This document shows, piece after piece, positions 34,774 to 43,633 of a stretch of DNA of 64,000 nt. The notes under the pieces were generated by a model, which saw nothing but the letters and a program-made list of their open reading frames with translations, made no database searches and was not told the DNA's origin. Positions within the stretch are counted from its first letter, which is position 1. The number at the start of each line of letters is the position of its first letter. Source of the stretch: Candidatus Brocadia pituitae (lineage in GTDB: Bacteria; Planctomycetota; Brocadiia; Brocadiales; Brocadiaceae); NCBI GenBank assembly GCA_017347445.1, contig AP021856.1, forward strand, positions 1,930,613 to 1,994,612, given 5' to 3'. Both the position numbers and the translations under genes were made by a program.

Positions 34774-35597
34774 TGTTTGAGAGCATATTGGGCATATTCG
34801 ATAATATCAACGGCTGGATGGTCGGAAGATCTCTGGGTGAGATCTTTCTTATCTATATGGTGGTGTATGTCGTACTCAGAATCATGCAGGGAACCAGCGG
34901 AACCAGTATTTTACGGGGTTTGGCGTTTATTATTGTCTTGATATCCATTGGCGTACTCTTCTTTGTGCGAAAATTGCAGCTCTTTACCATTGATTGGTTG
35001 ATAACTGAGTTTGTCCCGGTATTTATCATCCCAATTATTATTCTCTTTCAACCGGAATTCAGACGCGCCTTGTTACGGCTTGGACAAAACCCTGTTTTTA
35101 GTATGTTTTTAAAGTCTGAACAGCAGGAAATGACCTACGAAATTATACAGGCAGTTGAGACTTTATCCAAAAGCAAAATTGGTGCTTTAATTGCCATTGA
35201 GCGGGATGTTGGTCTGGGTAATTTTGTGGAAACGGGGACAAAACTCCATGCAGACGTTTCACGCGATTTGCTTACTACCATCTTTTGGCCTGGTTCTCCC
35301 CTGCATGATGGTGCAGTCATAATTCAGGAACAAAAGATAAGCGCCGCCGGTTGTCTGTTTCCGCTTACCGAAAAAACAGAATTATCAAGAAGCCTGGGAA
35401 CCCGTCACAGGGCGGGCATTGGTCTTACCGAGGAAACCGATGCCCTTGTTATTATCGTGTCTGAAGAAACAGGAACGATATCGACCGGCTTTAAAGGGGA
35501 ATTAAAGCAGGGCATTGACGGGAAAGGGTTGAAAAAGATCCTTGATGATCTATCCACCGAAAGATTCAGTGTTGCGAAGAGTATCCGGGGAAGATGA
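34773..35597 (+). CDS. cdaA: Diadenylate cyclase CdaA
   Basis: A membrane-bound enzyme making cyclic di-AMP. It is 274 residues. Three N-terminal membrane spans (IFLIYMVVYVVLRIMQ; LAFIIVLISIGVLFFV; FVPVFIIPIIILFQ) precede the DAC domain with PLHDGAVII (residues ~176-184, DGA motif) and GTRHRAGIGLTEETDALVIIVSEETG (RHR motif). It overlaps folP by one base and is coupled to the CdaR-like gene that follows by a 4-nt overlap, the usual cdaA-cdaR order. Confidence 0.95.
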   Translation: MFESILGIFDNINGWMVGRSLGEIFLIYMVVYVVLRIMQGTSGTSILRGLAFIIVLISIGVLFFVRKLQLFTIDWLITEFVPVFIIPIIILFQPEFRRALLRLGQNPVFSMFLKSEQQEMTYEIIQAVETLSKSKIGALIAIERDVGLGNFVETGTKLHADVSRDLLTTIFWPGSPLHDGAVIIQEQKISAAGCLFPLTEKTELSRSLGTRHRAGIGLTEETDALVIIVSEETGTISTGFKGELKQGIDGKGLKKILDDLSTERFSVAKSIRGR

Positions 35598-36595
35598 AGA
35601 AACTATTTACTGGAAATATTCCGACAAAACTTATGGCACTGGTCATGGCAGTTGCCCTTTGGTTCTATGCTATTAATCGCCATACAGGAGATTTAACCGC
35701 AACCGTGAGCTTGACGGTTACCGTGCCTGAAGGCATTACCATAGTCGAACAGAGTACGGGGGAGATTACCATCCATTTACAAGGCCCGCAGAACGTGATT
35801 GACACGATTGACGGCATGATAAAAGATCGTAAAATATCGGCAAGGTACGCTCTGAAGGAATCTCCCGATGTAATCGAAGATCAGTTAAAACAGAGTATTT
35901 TTATTCGGAGAGAACACCTTGATTTGCCACCTTCTGTTAAACTGCTTTCCGTATATCCGGATAAAATCGATGTTGTGCTGGGTAAATTACAAAGGAAAAA
36001 GTTAAAAGTCGTTTTGCAAAAAAAGGGCGAACCTGCGATTGGGTACAGTGTTGCGAATGAATTTATATTTCCGGGTGAAGTGGAGGTTACCGGGCCCCTC
36101 AACGCGTTGAAAGAAGCCTCCTCTATCAATACGGTTCCTATTGATATCGGCGGAATTTCCGGAGAGCAAAACCGTACATTTCCCTGGAGGATCGGAATAG
36201 ACCAGAAGGTGACGGTTAAGCGTGGAGATAAAACCATTTCAGTGCCGGTTGTATGTGATGAGGATGTCCGGATATGGTTACAAATTATGGAGCAACAGGA
36301 TACGCGTGTATTCGGGAAAATAAAGATAAAAATCATAGGCCCTCCTGAGTATCCTTATCTGATTAAACTGCAGGATGAATTTGCTGATGTAAAGGTAAAG
36401 GGACCAAAGCTTTTGCTGGATAAACTGAATGCAGATGATATTATATTATACATCGATGTCACTTCTTTAAAGCCACCAGGGCCATATAAACAACCGGTAA
36501 AAAGTATTTTGCCGAAAAATATCGAACTCATGGATAAACTACCCGAAGTTCACTTAGACATCCGTGAAACCTTGCGTTCTGTGGAGGTACGATGA
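35594..36595 (+). CDS. cdaR: YbbR domain protein CdaR
   Basis: A 333-residue protein with an N-terminal membrane anchor ([20 protein letters not shown]), then three or four YbbR repeats, recognisable as [52 protein letters not shown] and [25 protein letters not shown]. CdaR is the membrane regulator of CdaA. ATGA overlaps at both ends bind it to cdaA and pdxJ. In Bacillus relatives glmM follows; here pdxJ does. Confidence 0.9.
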   Translation: MKKLFTGNIPTKLMALVMAVALWFYAINRHTGDLTATVSLTVTVPEGITIVEQSTGEITIHLQGPQNVIDTIDGMIKDRKISARYALKESPDVIEDQLKQSIFIRREHLDLPPSVKLLSVYPDKIDVVLGKLQRKKLKVVLQKKGEPAIGYSVANEFIFPGEVEVTGPLNALKEASSINTVPIDIGGISGEQNRTFPWRIGIDQKVTVKRGDKTISVPVVCDEDVRIWLQIMEQQDTRVFGKIKIKIIGPPEYPYLIKLQDEFADVKVKGPKLLLDKLNADDIILYIDVTSLKPPGPYKQPVKSILPKNIELMDKLPEVHLDIRETLRSVEVR

Positions 36596-37338
36596 TACAA
36601 TTGGGGGTAAATATTGACCATGTTGCCACAATACGTCAGGCAAGAATGACGTTTGAGCCTGATCCGGTAATAGCTGCGTCCCTTGCGGTTCATGGCGGCG
36701 CTGATATTATTACCGTTCACTTGAGAGAAGACCGAAGACATATACAGGATCGTGATGTGAGATTGTTGCGGGAAACCGTATCTACCAAGCTAAATCTCGA
36801 GATGTCAACAGCGCCGGAGATTATTGACATTGCCTTGAAAACAAGGCCAGAGCAGGTGACCCTGGTGCCGGAAAAACGGTTGGAGATTACGACAGAGGGT
36901 GGTCTGGATGTTGTCTCGCAAACAAAGGCGATTATGGATGCGGTGAAAAGATTTCAAGACGCTGGTATCCTGGTCAGCCTTTTCATCGATGCGGAAAAAG
37001 ATCAGATTGAAGCAGCAAGGGACGTAGGTGCGCAGTACATTGAATTGCATACGGGAAATTATGCAAATGCTGGAGATTTGGCTGGCAGGAATACCATAAT
37101 TGAAAAACTTCAGGAAGGGGTAAAGGTTGCTCAAAAATTGGGATTACGGGTGAATGCAGGACATGGGTTGACGTATCAAAACGTTGGATTGATCGTGGAA
37201 TTCCTCGATATTGAAGAATTGCATATTGGACATAGCATTGTATCACGGTCGGTTTTTACTGGAATCAAAAAGGCCGTTTCAGAGATGAAGGAATTGATCT
37301 TCCGGCATTCTTTACAAAAGGTTTTGGAGAAAGGTTAA
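36592..37338 (+). CDS. pdxJ: Pyridoxine 5'-phosphate synthase
   Basis: The last step of DXP-dependent vitamin B6 synthesis. It is 248 residues. [15 protein letters not shown] at residues 3-17, [36 protein letters not shown](L)[10 protein letters not shown] with catalytic Glu, [20 protein letters not shown] and [16 protein letters not shown] are all standard. It is the final gene of the purA run, overlapping cdaR by 4 nt. No terminator is obvious right after it. Confidence 0.95.
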   Translation: MIQLGVNIDHVATIRQARMTFEPDPVIAASLAVHGGADIITVHLREDRRHIQDRDVRLLRETVSTKLNLEMSTAPEIIDIALKTRPEQVTLVPEKRLEITTEGGLDVVSQTKAIMDAVKRFQDAGILVSLFIDAEKDQIEAARDVGAQYIELHTGNYANAGDLAGRNTIIEKLQEGVKVAQKLGLRVNAGHGLTYQNVGLIVEFLDIEELHIGHSIVSRSVFTGIKKAVSEMKELIFRHSLQKVLEKG

Positions 37339-37526
37339 GCAAAGTAAACATCGGCGCCAGGTTTTATTGGTGCAATTTACATGAACGTTTATTATAAAAC
37401 AAAATGGTTTATGAAATAGGACACCACTTTTTTCCAGCAATAAATTATTTTTTTGTTGACAGATTAATTTCAATGTGTTATTTATACTCCAATATCACAT
37501 ATGACAAAATAAAAAACAAATACATT

Positions 37527-37616
37527 ACGATAAAGGTAAACCCTGAGTGATCAGGGGGCGCAAAGGAAAGGGTCTTTAGACTTATAGGGAAGTAGTTTAA
37601 GAGACAGCCTGCTTTA
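37527..37616 (+). ncRNA. Cyclic di-GMP-I (GEMM) riboswitch-like aptamer, orphan
   Basis: The order of conserved pieces fits GEMM: a TAAAG strand at 37531-37535 that can pair with CTTTA at 37612-37616; GGTAAACC; a stem CCTGA/TCAGG closed by a GTGA (GNRA) tetraloop; GGCGCAAAG; GGGTCT; GGGAAG; and a 3' GACAGCCTG like the family's GATAGCCxGG. The P3 arm is short. No coding sequence follows on this strand. A TTGACA at 37456 with a TATACT at 37483 might be a promoter, but the 21-bp spacing is poor. Confidence 0.55.
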
Positions 37617-37623
37617 AAAGACA

Positions 37624-37678
37624 GCCTTACTGCCGAAGATGTTTTTAACAAACATATTTGCAGTAAGGCTTTTTTATT
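37624..37678 (+). terminator. Intrinsic terminator of the orphan riboswitch RNA
   Basis: GCCTTACTGC at 37624-37633 pairs perfectly with GCAGTAAGGC at 37660-37669, and a T-tract (TTTTTT then ATTTTT) follows. The left arm repeats AGACAGCCT, which also ends the aptamer, so the two could compete. The rest of 37680-37808 holds no gene. Confidence 0.85.
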
Positions 37679-37808
37679 TTTAAGACATTTAGAAGTTCAT
37701 GGGTTTGGAATTGGAACGGGCGGCTGACAGTCTGTTTGGGTAGATATTGTGGCACTTTCAGGATCTTTCGTTTCGCCCACGATACTCGGCATAAGGCGGG
37801 CAGATACC

Positions 37809-38288
37809 TCAATGCTCCTTCTTTTCATCTGCGATTTTATTCAATTCGTAAATCAGTGGGATTTCTCCACAGTCAGGGAATTTGTGGCATTTGACGCACT
37901 CTGACCAGATCTTGTGAGGAAGTGATTCCTTCTCTACCTTATGGAATCCGCACTTCTCAAAGAATTCCGGCACATAGGTGAGCACAAACATCTTTGCAAT
38001 TTGAAGTTTCTTTGCCTCCCGTATGCAAGCCATCGCAAGTTTTTTGCCGACACCTTTGCGCTGCTGGGATTCCAGCACAGCAACGGACTTTATCTCCGCA
38101 AGGTCTTTCCAGAAAATATGCAGGGCTGCACAGCCAATCAGATTATCATTTTCTATGAAGACGAAGAAGTCCCGGATATTTTCATAGAGTTCGCTCAACG
38201 AACGAGGCAGCATCACATTTTTTGCTGCAAATTCGTTGATGAGCTTGTAAATCTTTTCTACATCAGCTATCGTTGCTTTTCGTAACAT
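37809..38288 (-). CDS. argA: GNAT N-acetyltransferase, likely short-form N-acetylglutamate synthase
   Basis: A 159-residue protein. The GNAT fold has LRKATIADVEKIYKLINEFA, the acetyl-CoA loop QQRKGVGKKLAMACI, and FVLTYVPEFFEKCGFHKV. The C-terminal block LPHKIWSECVKCHKFPDCGEIPL, with a Cys-x2-Cys-x4-Cys pattern, and the N-terminal MLPRSLSELYENIRDF are typical of single-domain N-acetylglutamate synthases in diverse bacteria (recollection). The first step of arginine synthesis is inferred; no other arg gene is adjacent. It lies 170 bp after the TatD/radical SAM gene. Confidence 0.7.
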   Translation of the reverse strand: MLRKATIADVEKIYKLINEFAAKNVMLPRSLSELYENIRDFFVFIENDNLIGCAALHIFWKDLAEIKSVAVLESQQRKGVGKKLAMACIREAKKLQIAKMFVLTYVPEFFEKCGFHKVEKESLPHKIWSECVKCHKFPDCGEIPLIYELNKIADEKKEH

Positions 38289-38458
38289 TCTTAATAGTCA
38301 ATAAAACTCAGATCCATCGCAGAGACGCAGAGGTTTTTAATAAGAAATATAATACTTTTTTGTGGCAGTATACAAAAATTGAAAAGGTATTTCAAATATT
38401 GATTTTAATGTCTTCTCTGCGCCATTTGCGTACTCTGCGGTAAAATAGTCTGTTTAAA

Positions 38459-39829
38459 TTAACCGAGCACATTATATTTTCTTACCCTGAAATCAACACC
38501 TAATTCACGGGCGATTCTTTCGCATTTTTCCACATCTACGCCTGGCATATCGACAATTGAAACCTGCACGCTGGGTATTACCTGCTTTGCATCCTTAATG
38601 AACTGAATAAGAGCAGGATATGTCCTTTCCCCAAAAACGGGTTTACAAATCTCTTTGTACTTGTCAGCAGTATCGGCATTCAAACTGATACAGATGGTGT
38701 CGACCAGGCCTTTGAGTTCTTGCATAATTGGTCTTCCATGAATCAGATCACCGTGGCCATTGGTGTCTAATCGAATGCGTTTTCCCTTCGACTTCAGGAA
38801 TCGTGCAACGGGTATCAAGACATCTAGCCGTTCTGTAGGTTCACCGTAACCACAAAAGACGACTTCGTCATACCCGCCCGGATCTCCAATGGCCTCTAAA
38901 ACTTCTTCTGCCGTTGGTTCTTTTTTAATGCCCAGATGATGACCTTTAACAATAGGGTAGGTCTCCCGCATGCAAAAGTCGCAGACATTCGTGCATCGAT
39001 TGGTGAGATTTATATATAATGAATTCCGGATGGCATAAGCAATCTTTCCATCATGTCCAGCTTCCCCAATTCCAAAGAGTTTATAGGCGTTGAAGGTAGT
39101 GATACGTTTGATGTCCTGTACGGATAAACCATAGACATTGGCCAACACGGGAATAATGAAGGATAGATAGGCGGGTTCGTTGCGTTCTCCCCTTTTGGGC
39201 TGTGGCGACAGGAAAGGACAATCGGTTTCTAAGAGAAGTCTTTCGACAGGGACCGATTTGGCAACCTCCCGCAAGGTATTTGCATTGGAAAAGGTAATCG
39301 GGCCGGCAAACGAAACATATAAACCCAATTCTATGCATTTCTTCGCTACTTCCACCGTTCCGCTAAAACAATGCACGACTCCCTTAAAAACACCATTCCT
39401 GTGCTCATCCAATATTTTTAAACAATCATCACTCGCTTCCCGGCAATGAATGATCACCGGCAGATTGTGGTTTTTCGCCAGAGTCAGGTGCTTGTGAAAG
39501 ATGCGCTGCTGATCTTCATGAGGACTGCGATTCCGGTAATAGTCAAGACCCGTTTCCCCTACGGCTATTACTTTTGGCTCGGTTATCAAGGATTCTAAGG
39601 CCTGCCAGTCCTGTTCGGAGACCTTTGATGCATCATGGGGGTGGATACCGATACTGGCATAGATATTGTGAAATCGGTTTGCCAGGGTAACACTTTTCTT
39701 ACTGGAAGCAAGGCTGGTACCCACATTAATAATGCAGTTAACATCGGCGTCCTTTGCACGGGAGAGGACTGATTCCAGATCTGTTTTGTAGTCAGGGAAA
39801 TCAAGATGGGCATGGGTATCTATGATCAT
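38459..39829 (-). CDS. TatD-family hydrolase fused to TatD-linked radical SAM domain
   Basis: A 456-residue fusion. Residues 1-255 are a TatD metal-dependent DNase-type hydrolase: IDTHAHLD (His6, His8), AVGETGLDYYR (Glu92), VIIHCREA (His128), VVHCFSGT (His153), LLLETDCPFLSP (Asp203). Residues ~262-456 are a radical SAM domain with CTNVCDFC (Cys279, Cys283, Cys286), CGYGEPTE and RLDTNGHGDLI. This C-terminal part corresponds to the TatD-associated radical SAM family (TIGR04038), here joined into one chain. The biochemical role of that family is unknown. All metal and cluster ligands appear intact. Confidence 0.9.
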   Translation of the reverse strand: MIIDTHAHLDFPDYKTDLESVLSRAKDADVNCIINVGTSLASSKKSVTLANRFHNIYASIGIHPHDASKVSEQDWQALESLITEPKVIAVGETGLDYYRNRSPHEDQQRIFHKHLTLAKNHNLPVIIHCREASDDCLKILDEHRNGVFKGVVHCFSGTVEVAKKCIELGLYVSFAGPITFSNANTLREVAKSVPVERLLLETDCPFLSPQPKRGERNEPAYLSFIIPVLANVYGLSVQDIKRITTFNAYKLFGIGEAGHDGKIAYAIRNSLYINLTNRCTNVCDFCMRETYPIVKGHHLGIKKEPTAEEVLEAIGDPGGYDEVVFCGYGEPTERLDVLIPVARFLKSKGKRIRLDTNGHGDLIHGRPIMQELKGLVDTICISLNADTADKYKEICKPVFGERTYPALIQFIKDAKQVIPSVQVSIVDMPGVDVEKCERIARELGVDFRVRKYNVLG

Positions 39830-39838
39830 AACGTATGT

Positions 39839-40294
39839 TTATTTCCTGGAAAGGGCAATGTCGTTTTTGGTAAAGGCACTTCGAAAAAGATTAATCGTTG
39901 GTTGCTTTTTGTCCGGAGAGTAGAAGATGGAAACGACATCAAAGCGCAGGTCTATTCCCTCGATTTTGTGGTTAGCAACATATTGTGAGGCTACCCTTAC
40001 AATATGCCTCTTTTTAGCTTCTGTTACGGAAAGTTCCGGCGGACCATAGGTATCAGAATGGCGCGTTTTGACTTCAACAAAGACAATGGTTCCGTGATCG
40101 TAACAGACAATATCAATCTCCCCTGTCCGGCGGCGGTAATTTCGTTGAAGTATTTTATAGCCCTTTTTCTTTAAAAATTTTACGGCAAGCAGTTCGCCTT
40201 TTGTACCTTTACTTCTGGTATGAGGTGCTTCCGTATTTCTCTGTTTGAACAAATTAATGAATGTGGTCACATATTTAGCGCACAATAATTGCAA
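39839..40294 (-). CDS. yraN: YraN family (UPF0102) putative endonuclease
   Basis: A 151-residue Holliday-junction-resolvase-like fold: TRSKGTKGELLAVKFLKKKGYKIL, then NYRRRTGEIDIVCYDHGTIVFVEVKTRHSDTYGPPE (D-x-n-E-V-K catalytic pattern). The first ~25 residues (MQLLCAKYVTTFINLF) precede the usual family start. It sits downstream of rplS on the same strand, its usual neighbourhood, though rnhB, which commonly separates them, is missing. Confidence 0.85.
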   Translation of the reverse strand: MQLLCAKYVTTFINLFKQRNTEAPHTRSKGTKGELLAVKFLKKKGYKILQRNYRRRTGEIDIVCYDHGTIVFVEVKTRHSDTYGPPELSVTEAKKRHIVRVASQYVANHKIEGIDLRFDVVSIFYSPDKKQPTINLFRSAFTKNDIALSRK

Positions 40295-40409
40295 TATTCT
40301 TTGTCCTCAATAGCGGTACAATCAGTTTGAATGTGGGGTATTGCGGATTACCTCTGCAAGATTATTTAAAGACATAAGATCTCATGGCTGATCAAATATC
40401 ACTAGATTT

Positions 40410-40440
40410 CCTGTACCTCATCTCCAAAGTGAGGCACAGG
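40410..40440. other. Hairpin between rplS and yraN
   Basis: CCTGT-A-CCTCA pairs with TGAGG-C-ACAGG across a 9-nt loop with one mismatch. On the minus strand no T-tract follows, so it may be an attenuator or RNA-processing hairpin rather than a terminator. Confidence 0.4.
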
Positions 40441-40480
40441 ATGGTCTTTTTATTGCAGTTTTGTTTGTTATGGAATTGCC

Positions 40481-40897
40481 TTATTTCGTATCACTTTGAG
40501 TCTGAGTGCTCCGGGGTTGCGTATTTTGTGTGAGAACTGCTTTCGCTGCCGGAGATTCAAATTTTTCCTGCAATCTCGTTCCTTTACTGGTTCTTTTGCG
40601 CATATAATAAAGTTTTGCGCGCCTTACCCGTCCTGATTTTAATACCTTAATATCGGCAATCTTGGGAGAATGAATAGGAAAGACGCGTTCAACACCTTCG
40701 CCCTGCACGATCCGTCGTACGGTAAAAGTTTCTTTAAAACCACCGCCATTTTTTGCAATTACCACGCCGCTAAAGACCTGAATGCGCTCTTTGTCGCCTT
40801 CAATAATCTTTACTGAGACATCCACCTGGTCGCCCACAGAGAATGGCGATACGGTTTTTTTCATCTGCTCTTTTTCAATGGTATCGATAAGATTCAT
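40481..40897 (-). CDS. rplS: 50S ribosomal protein bL19
   Basis: A 138-residue protein. PFSVGDQVDVSVKIIEGDKERIQVFSGVVIAKN, then ETFTVRRIVQGEGVERVFPIHSPKIADIKVLKSGRVRRAKLYYMRK, is the bL19 core. The C-terminal ~25 residues (KAVLTQNTQPRSTQTQSDTK) are an extra low-complexity tail. It sits at the subunit interface of the ribosome. It is 31 bp downstream of trmD. Confidence 0.95.
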   Translation of the reverse strand: MNLIDTIEKEQMKKTVSPFSVGDQVDVSVKIIEGDKERIQVFSGVVIAKNGGGFKETFTVRRIVQGEGVERVFPIHSPKIADIKVLKSGRVRRAKLYYMRKRTSKGTRLQEKFESPAAKAVLTQNTQPRSTQTQSDTK

Positions 40898-40928
40898 TCG
40901 TCTTTGTCTCCAATTTTTGTTTCATGAA

Positions 40929-41612
40929 TTATGAGTTTTCTTCAAACAGATCAGGTCTTCTTTCCCTGGTTCTTTTTATCGCATGGTCCTTTTGCCATTC
41001 TTTTATTTTCTGATGATGACCGGATAGTAACACTTCCGGCACTTTCATACCCCTATATTCAGCCGGGCGGGTATACTGGGGATACTCCAACAAATCGTCA
41101 TTAAATGATTCATGAGTTACAGAATCGATATCGCCTAATACCCCCGGTATCAACCGAATTACCGCATCAATTACGGCCATTGCAGGTATCTCGCCACCCG
41201 AAAGGACATAGTCGCCTATTGAAAGTTCAAGTGCGTCGAGCCCTATCCGAATCCTTTCGTCAAACCCCTCATAATGACCGCAAATCAACATCAGATGGGA
41301 TTCTTTTGCCAGTTCCTTTGCAATTGATTGCGTAAACCGGTGTCCCTGAGGTGTGAGCAAAATCTTTTTCGGGTGACTATTCGTCTGTCGCTCAATAGTC
41401 TCTATCGTATTAAAAACAGGTTCTGGTTTTATCACCATTCCTGGTCCCCCGCCATAAGGGCGGTCATCTACACATCGTTTGTTATCAGCATATTCCCGAA
41501 TATTAAAAAGATGGTAATGAGCGAGATTCTTTTCCCGCGCAATCTTTAATATGCTGTTTCCCAGGACGTTTTCAAACATCTCGGGAAATAACGTTACAAT
41601 ATCGATACGCAT
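40929..41612 (-). CDS. trmD: tRNA (guanine-37-N1)-methyltransferase
   Basis: Methylates G37 of tRNAs, guarding the reading frame. It is 227 residues. FPEMFENVLGNSILKIA, DDRPYGGGPGMVIKPEPVF, LLTPQGHRFTQSIAKELA, LICGHYEGFDERI and LSIGDYVLSGGEIPAMAVIDAV form the SPOUT trefoil knot. The start lies 3 bp after the rpsP stop. Only 3 bp separate it from rpsP, so the usual intervening rimM is absent. Confidence 0.95.
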   Translation of the reverse strand: MRIDIVTLFPEMFENVLGNSILKIAREKNLAHYHLFNIREYADNKRCVDDRPYGGGPGMVIKPEPVFNTIETIERQTNSHPKKILLTPQGHRFTQSIAKELAKESHLMLICGHYEGFDERIRIGLDALELSIGDYVLSGGEIPAMAVIDAVIRLIPGVLGDIDSVTHESFNDDLLEYPQYTRPAEYRGMKVPEVLLSGHHQKIKEWQKDHAIKRTRERRPDLFEENS

Positions 41613-41615
41613 GGC

Positions 41616-41873
41616 TTATTTTTTTAAAGCAATACCACACTTTTTCAGCACAACGGCAACTGATTCCGTCGGCTTTGCGCCAACACTCAACCAATACTCC
41701 ACCCGCTCTTTTTTTAAAGTGACCTGTTTTTCGTTCTTCGATTCAAGAGGGTCGTAGGTGCCGAGATTTTCAATTACCTTTCCGTCCCGTTCCTCATGAG
41801 CATCAAACGCACCGATCCTGTAATATGGTCTGTTTTTACGCCCCATCCTCATCATTCTCAACCTTACCGCCAT
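41616..41873 (-). CDS. rpsP: 30S ribosomal protein bS16
   Basis: An 85-residue protein. MAVRLRMMRMGRKNRPYYRIGAFD, then GKVIENLGTYDPLESK and the end RVEYWLSVGAKPTESVAVVLKKCGI, is standard bS16. A GGAG ribosome site lies just upstream on the minus strand. It precedes trmD directly. About 180 bp separate it from ffh upstream. Confidence 0.95.
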   Translation of the reverse strand: MAVRLRMMRMGRKNRPYYRIGAFDAHEERDGKVIENLGTYDPLESKNEKQVTLKKERVEYWLSVGAKPTESVAVVLKKCGIALKK

Positions 41874-42055
41874 CTATTCTCTCCTTATATAAAGCAAGTT
41901 ATTCCATATAAATTCCCCTTAACAAATGGGGATTCAAAGGGGGTACATTTATTTTGCGCTATTTTACAACCCCATTGTTCCCTTTTCTCAGGAGAACTTT
42001 TCTATGCCATACACCCTGCAACCCAAACAATTAAATAAAAATTTCTAAATGCACA

Positions 42056-43408
42056 TTATCTCGTCATGCCTTTACCAAAGGGCAAACCCTTCGTTAACAG
42101 CCCCATTTTCTTTAGCCCTTTTTCATTCCCTTTGAAATGCTTCATCATTTTTTTCATTGATCTGAACTGTTTGAGCAATTGATTGACGTCCTGAATGGTT
42201 GTGCCGCTTCCATTGGCCACCCGTTGTCTCCTGCTTCCATTTACCATGTCAGGACTTGCCCGCTCATCAATCGTCATAGACCGAATAATCGCTTCCACCC
42301 GCTGCAGTTGTTTTTCGTCTACATTCATTCCGTCCATCTTATTTCCTAATCCCGGGATCATACCGAGCACCTCTTTTATCGGTCCCATCTTTTTAATCTG
42401 TTGCAGTTGCGTAAGAAAATCGTCAAGGCTGAGCGTGTCATCCTGTATCTTTCTGCTGAGTTTTTGAGCCTCTTCTATGTCGATGGCTTGCTGTGCCCGC
42501 TCAACAAGCGACACAACATCTCCCATACCGAGTATCCGCGAGGCCATCCGATCAGGATGGAATTCCTCCAGCCGGTCTAACTTTTCACCAATACCAACAA
42601 ATTTAATTGGCTTTCCGGTTACCGATCGTATGGAAAGCGCTGCTCCGCCTCTTGTATCTCCATCAAGTTTGGTTAAGATTACGCCGTCAAAACCAAGCTG
42701 GATGTTAAACTCCTTTGCGCTATTAACAGCGTCCTGTCCCGTCATCGAGTCGCACACGAAATAGATCTGATGTGGTTCCAGCTTTTGTTTGATCTCCTTT
42801 AATTCAAGCATGAGCTCATCGTCAATGTGCAATCTGCCGGCAGTGTCAAAGATGACAACGTCCCTGGTATTCGTTCTGGCATACGCAATGGCATTTTTGC
42901 AAATCGTAACGGGCTGAGAGGCCGGTTCAAAGTAGACCGGCACATCGAGTTGTTGTCCAAGGATCTTGAGTTGCTCAATTGCAGCGGGCCGCTGGATATC
43001 CGCAGCCACAAGCAATGGCTTTCGTCCTTTCGCAACGATTGTTTTGGCAAGTTTCCCTGCAGTGGTAGTTTTTCCGCTCCCCTGCAACCCGACGAGCATG
43101 ATCGTTGTCGGCTCCCCATCCTGAAAAGGAATTGCCGTGTCAGATTCCCCCATGAGTTTGATCAACTCATCATGCACAATCTTGATAATCTGCTGTCCTG
43201 GTGCAATACTCTTGATTACTTCTTCGCCAACCGCACGTTCAGTAACATGCTGGATGAAGTCCTTAACAACTTTATAGTTGACATCCGCCTCAAGGAGTGC
43301 CAATCGCACTTCGTGCAATCCGTCTTTGATGTTGGATTCGGTAAGGCGTCCCTTCCCGCGGAGTTTTCCAAAAACACCTTCCAGACTATTTGCAATCGAC
43401 TCAAACAT
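42056..43408 (-). CDS. ffh: Signal recognition particle GTPase Ffh
   Basis: A 450-residue SRP54 protein that binds 4.5S RNA and signal sequences and targets membrane proteins. The N domain (residues 1-90) is followed by the G domain with GLQGSGKTTTAGKLA at 107-119, FDTAGRLHIDDELM, TKLDGDTRGGAALS and GIGEKLDRLEEFHPDRMASRILGMGDV. A Met-rich M domain ends ...LPFGKGMTR. The C-terminal RQRVANGSGTTIQDVNQLLKQF motif binds the RNA. It is full length and heads the ffh-rpsP-trmD-rplS run. Confidence 0.96.
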   Translation of the reverse strand: MFESIANSLEGVFGKLRGKGRLTESNIKDGLHEVRLALLEADVNYKVVKDFIQHVTERAVGEEVIKSIAPGQQIIKIVHDELIKLMGESDTAIPFQDGEPTTIMLVGLQGSGKTTTAGKLAKTIVAKGRKPLLVAADIQRPAAIEQLKILGQQLDVPVYFEPASQPVTICKNAIAYARTNTRDVVIFDTAGRLHIDDELMLELKEIKQKLEPHQIYFVCDSMTGQDAVNSAKEFNIQLGFDGVILTKLDGDTRGGAALSIRSVTGKPIKFVGIGEKLDRLEEFHPDRMASRILGMGDVVSLVERAQQAIDIEEAQKLSRKIQDDTLSLDDFLTQLQQIKKMGPIKEVLGMIPGLGNKMDGMNVDEKQLQRVEAIIRSMTIDERASPDMVNGSRRQRVANGSGTTIQDVNQLLKQFRSMKKMMKHFKGNEKGLKKMGLLTKGLPFGKGMTR

Positions 43409-43518
43409 AAATTTTTAAACTCGGTTGACAGAATGATTAATAAAAATATAAGCCCTTATTATATTTAATGAAAATAAATATTCAAATGAATTTTACAAAA
43501 GTATTCAGAAAAATTCTA

Positions 43519-43547
43519 TTGCGGAAGACCTGCTGGTTTGTTAGAAT
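43519..43547 (+). promoter_or_regulatory. Possible rpmE promoter
   Basis: TTGCGG (43519-43524), 17-bp spacer, TAGAAT (43542-43547), about 85 bp before the rpmE start. Reasonable spacing, but both hexamers are imperfect. Confidence 0.4.
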
Positions 43548-43593
43548 CAGGCACAAGTTATGGTCACGATACCATTGTTGATTTCATCTTAGC

Positions 43594-43612
43594 ATGCGTT
43601 CACAGAACGCAT
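43594..43612 (+). promoter_or_regulatory. Perfect hairpin in the rpmE leader
   Basis: ATGCGTTC at 43594-43601 and GAACGCAT at 43605-43612 form an 8-bp perfect stem with a 3-nt loop, about 10 bp before the GAGGAG ribosome site of rpmE. It is a candidate operator or L31 autoregulatory leader element (inference). Confidence 0.5.
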
Positions 43613-43633
43613 TAATTATTTAGAGGAGAAACA

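Noticed and set aside
41900-41945. Small G/C hairpin upstream of rpsP as a terminator
   Set aside because: No T-tract in either direction and the stem is short.
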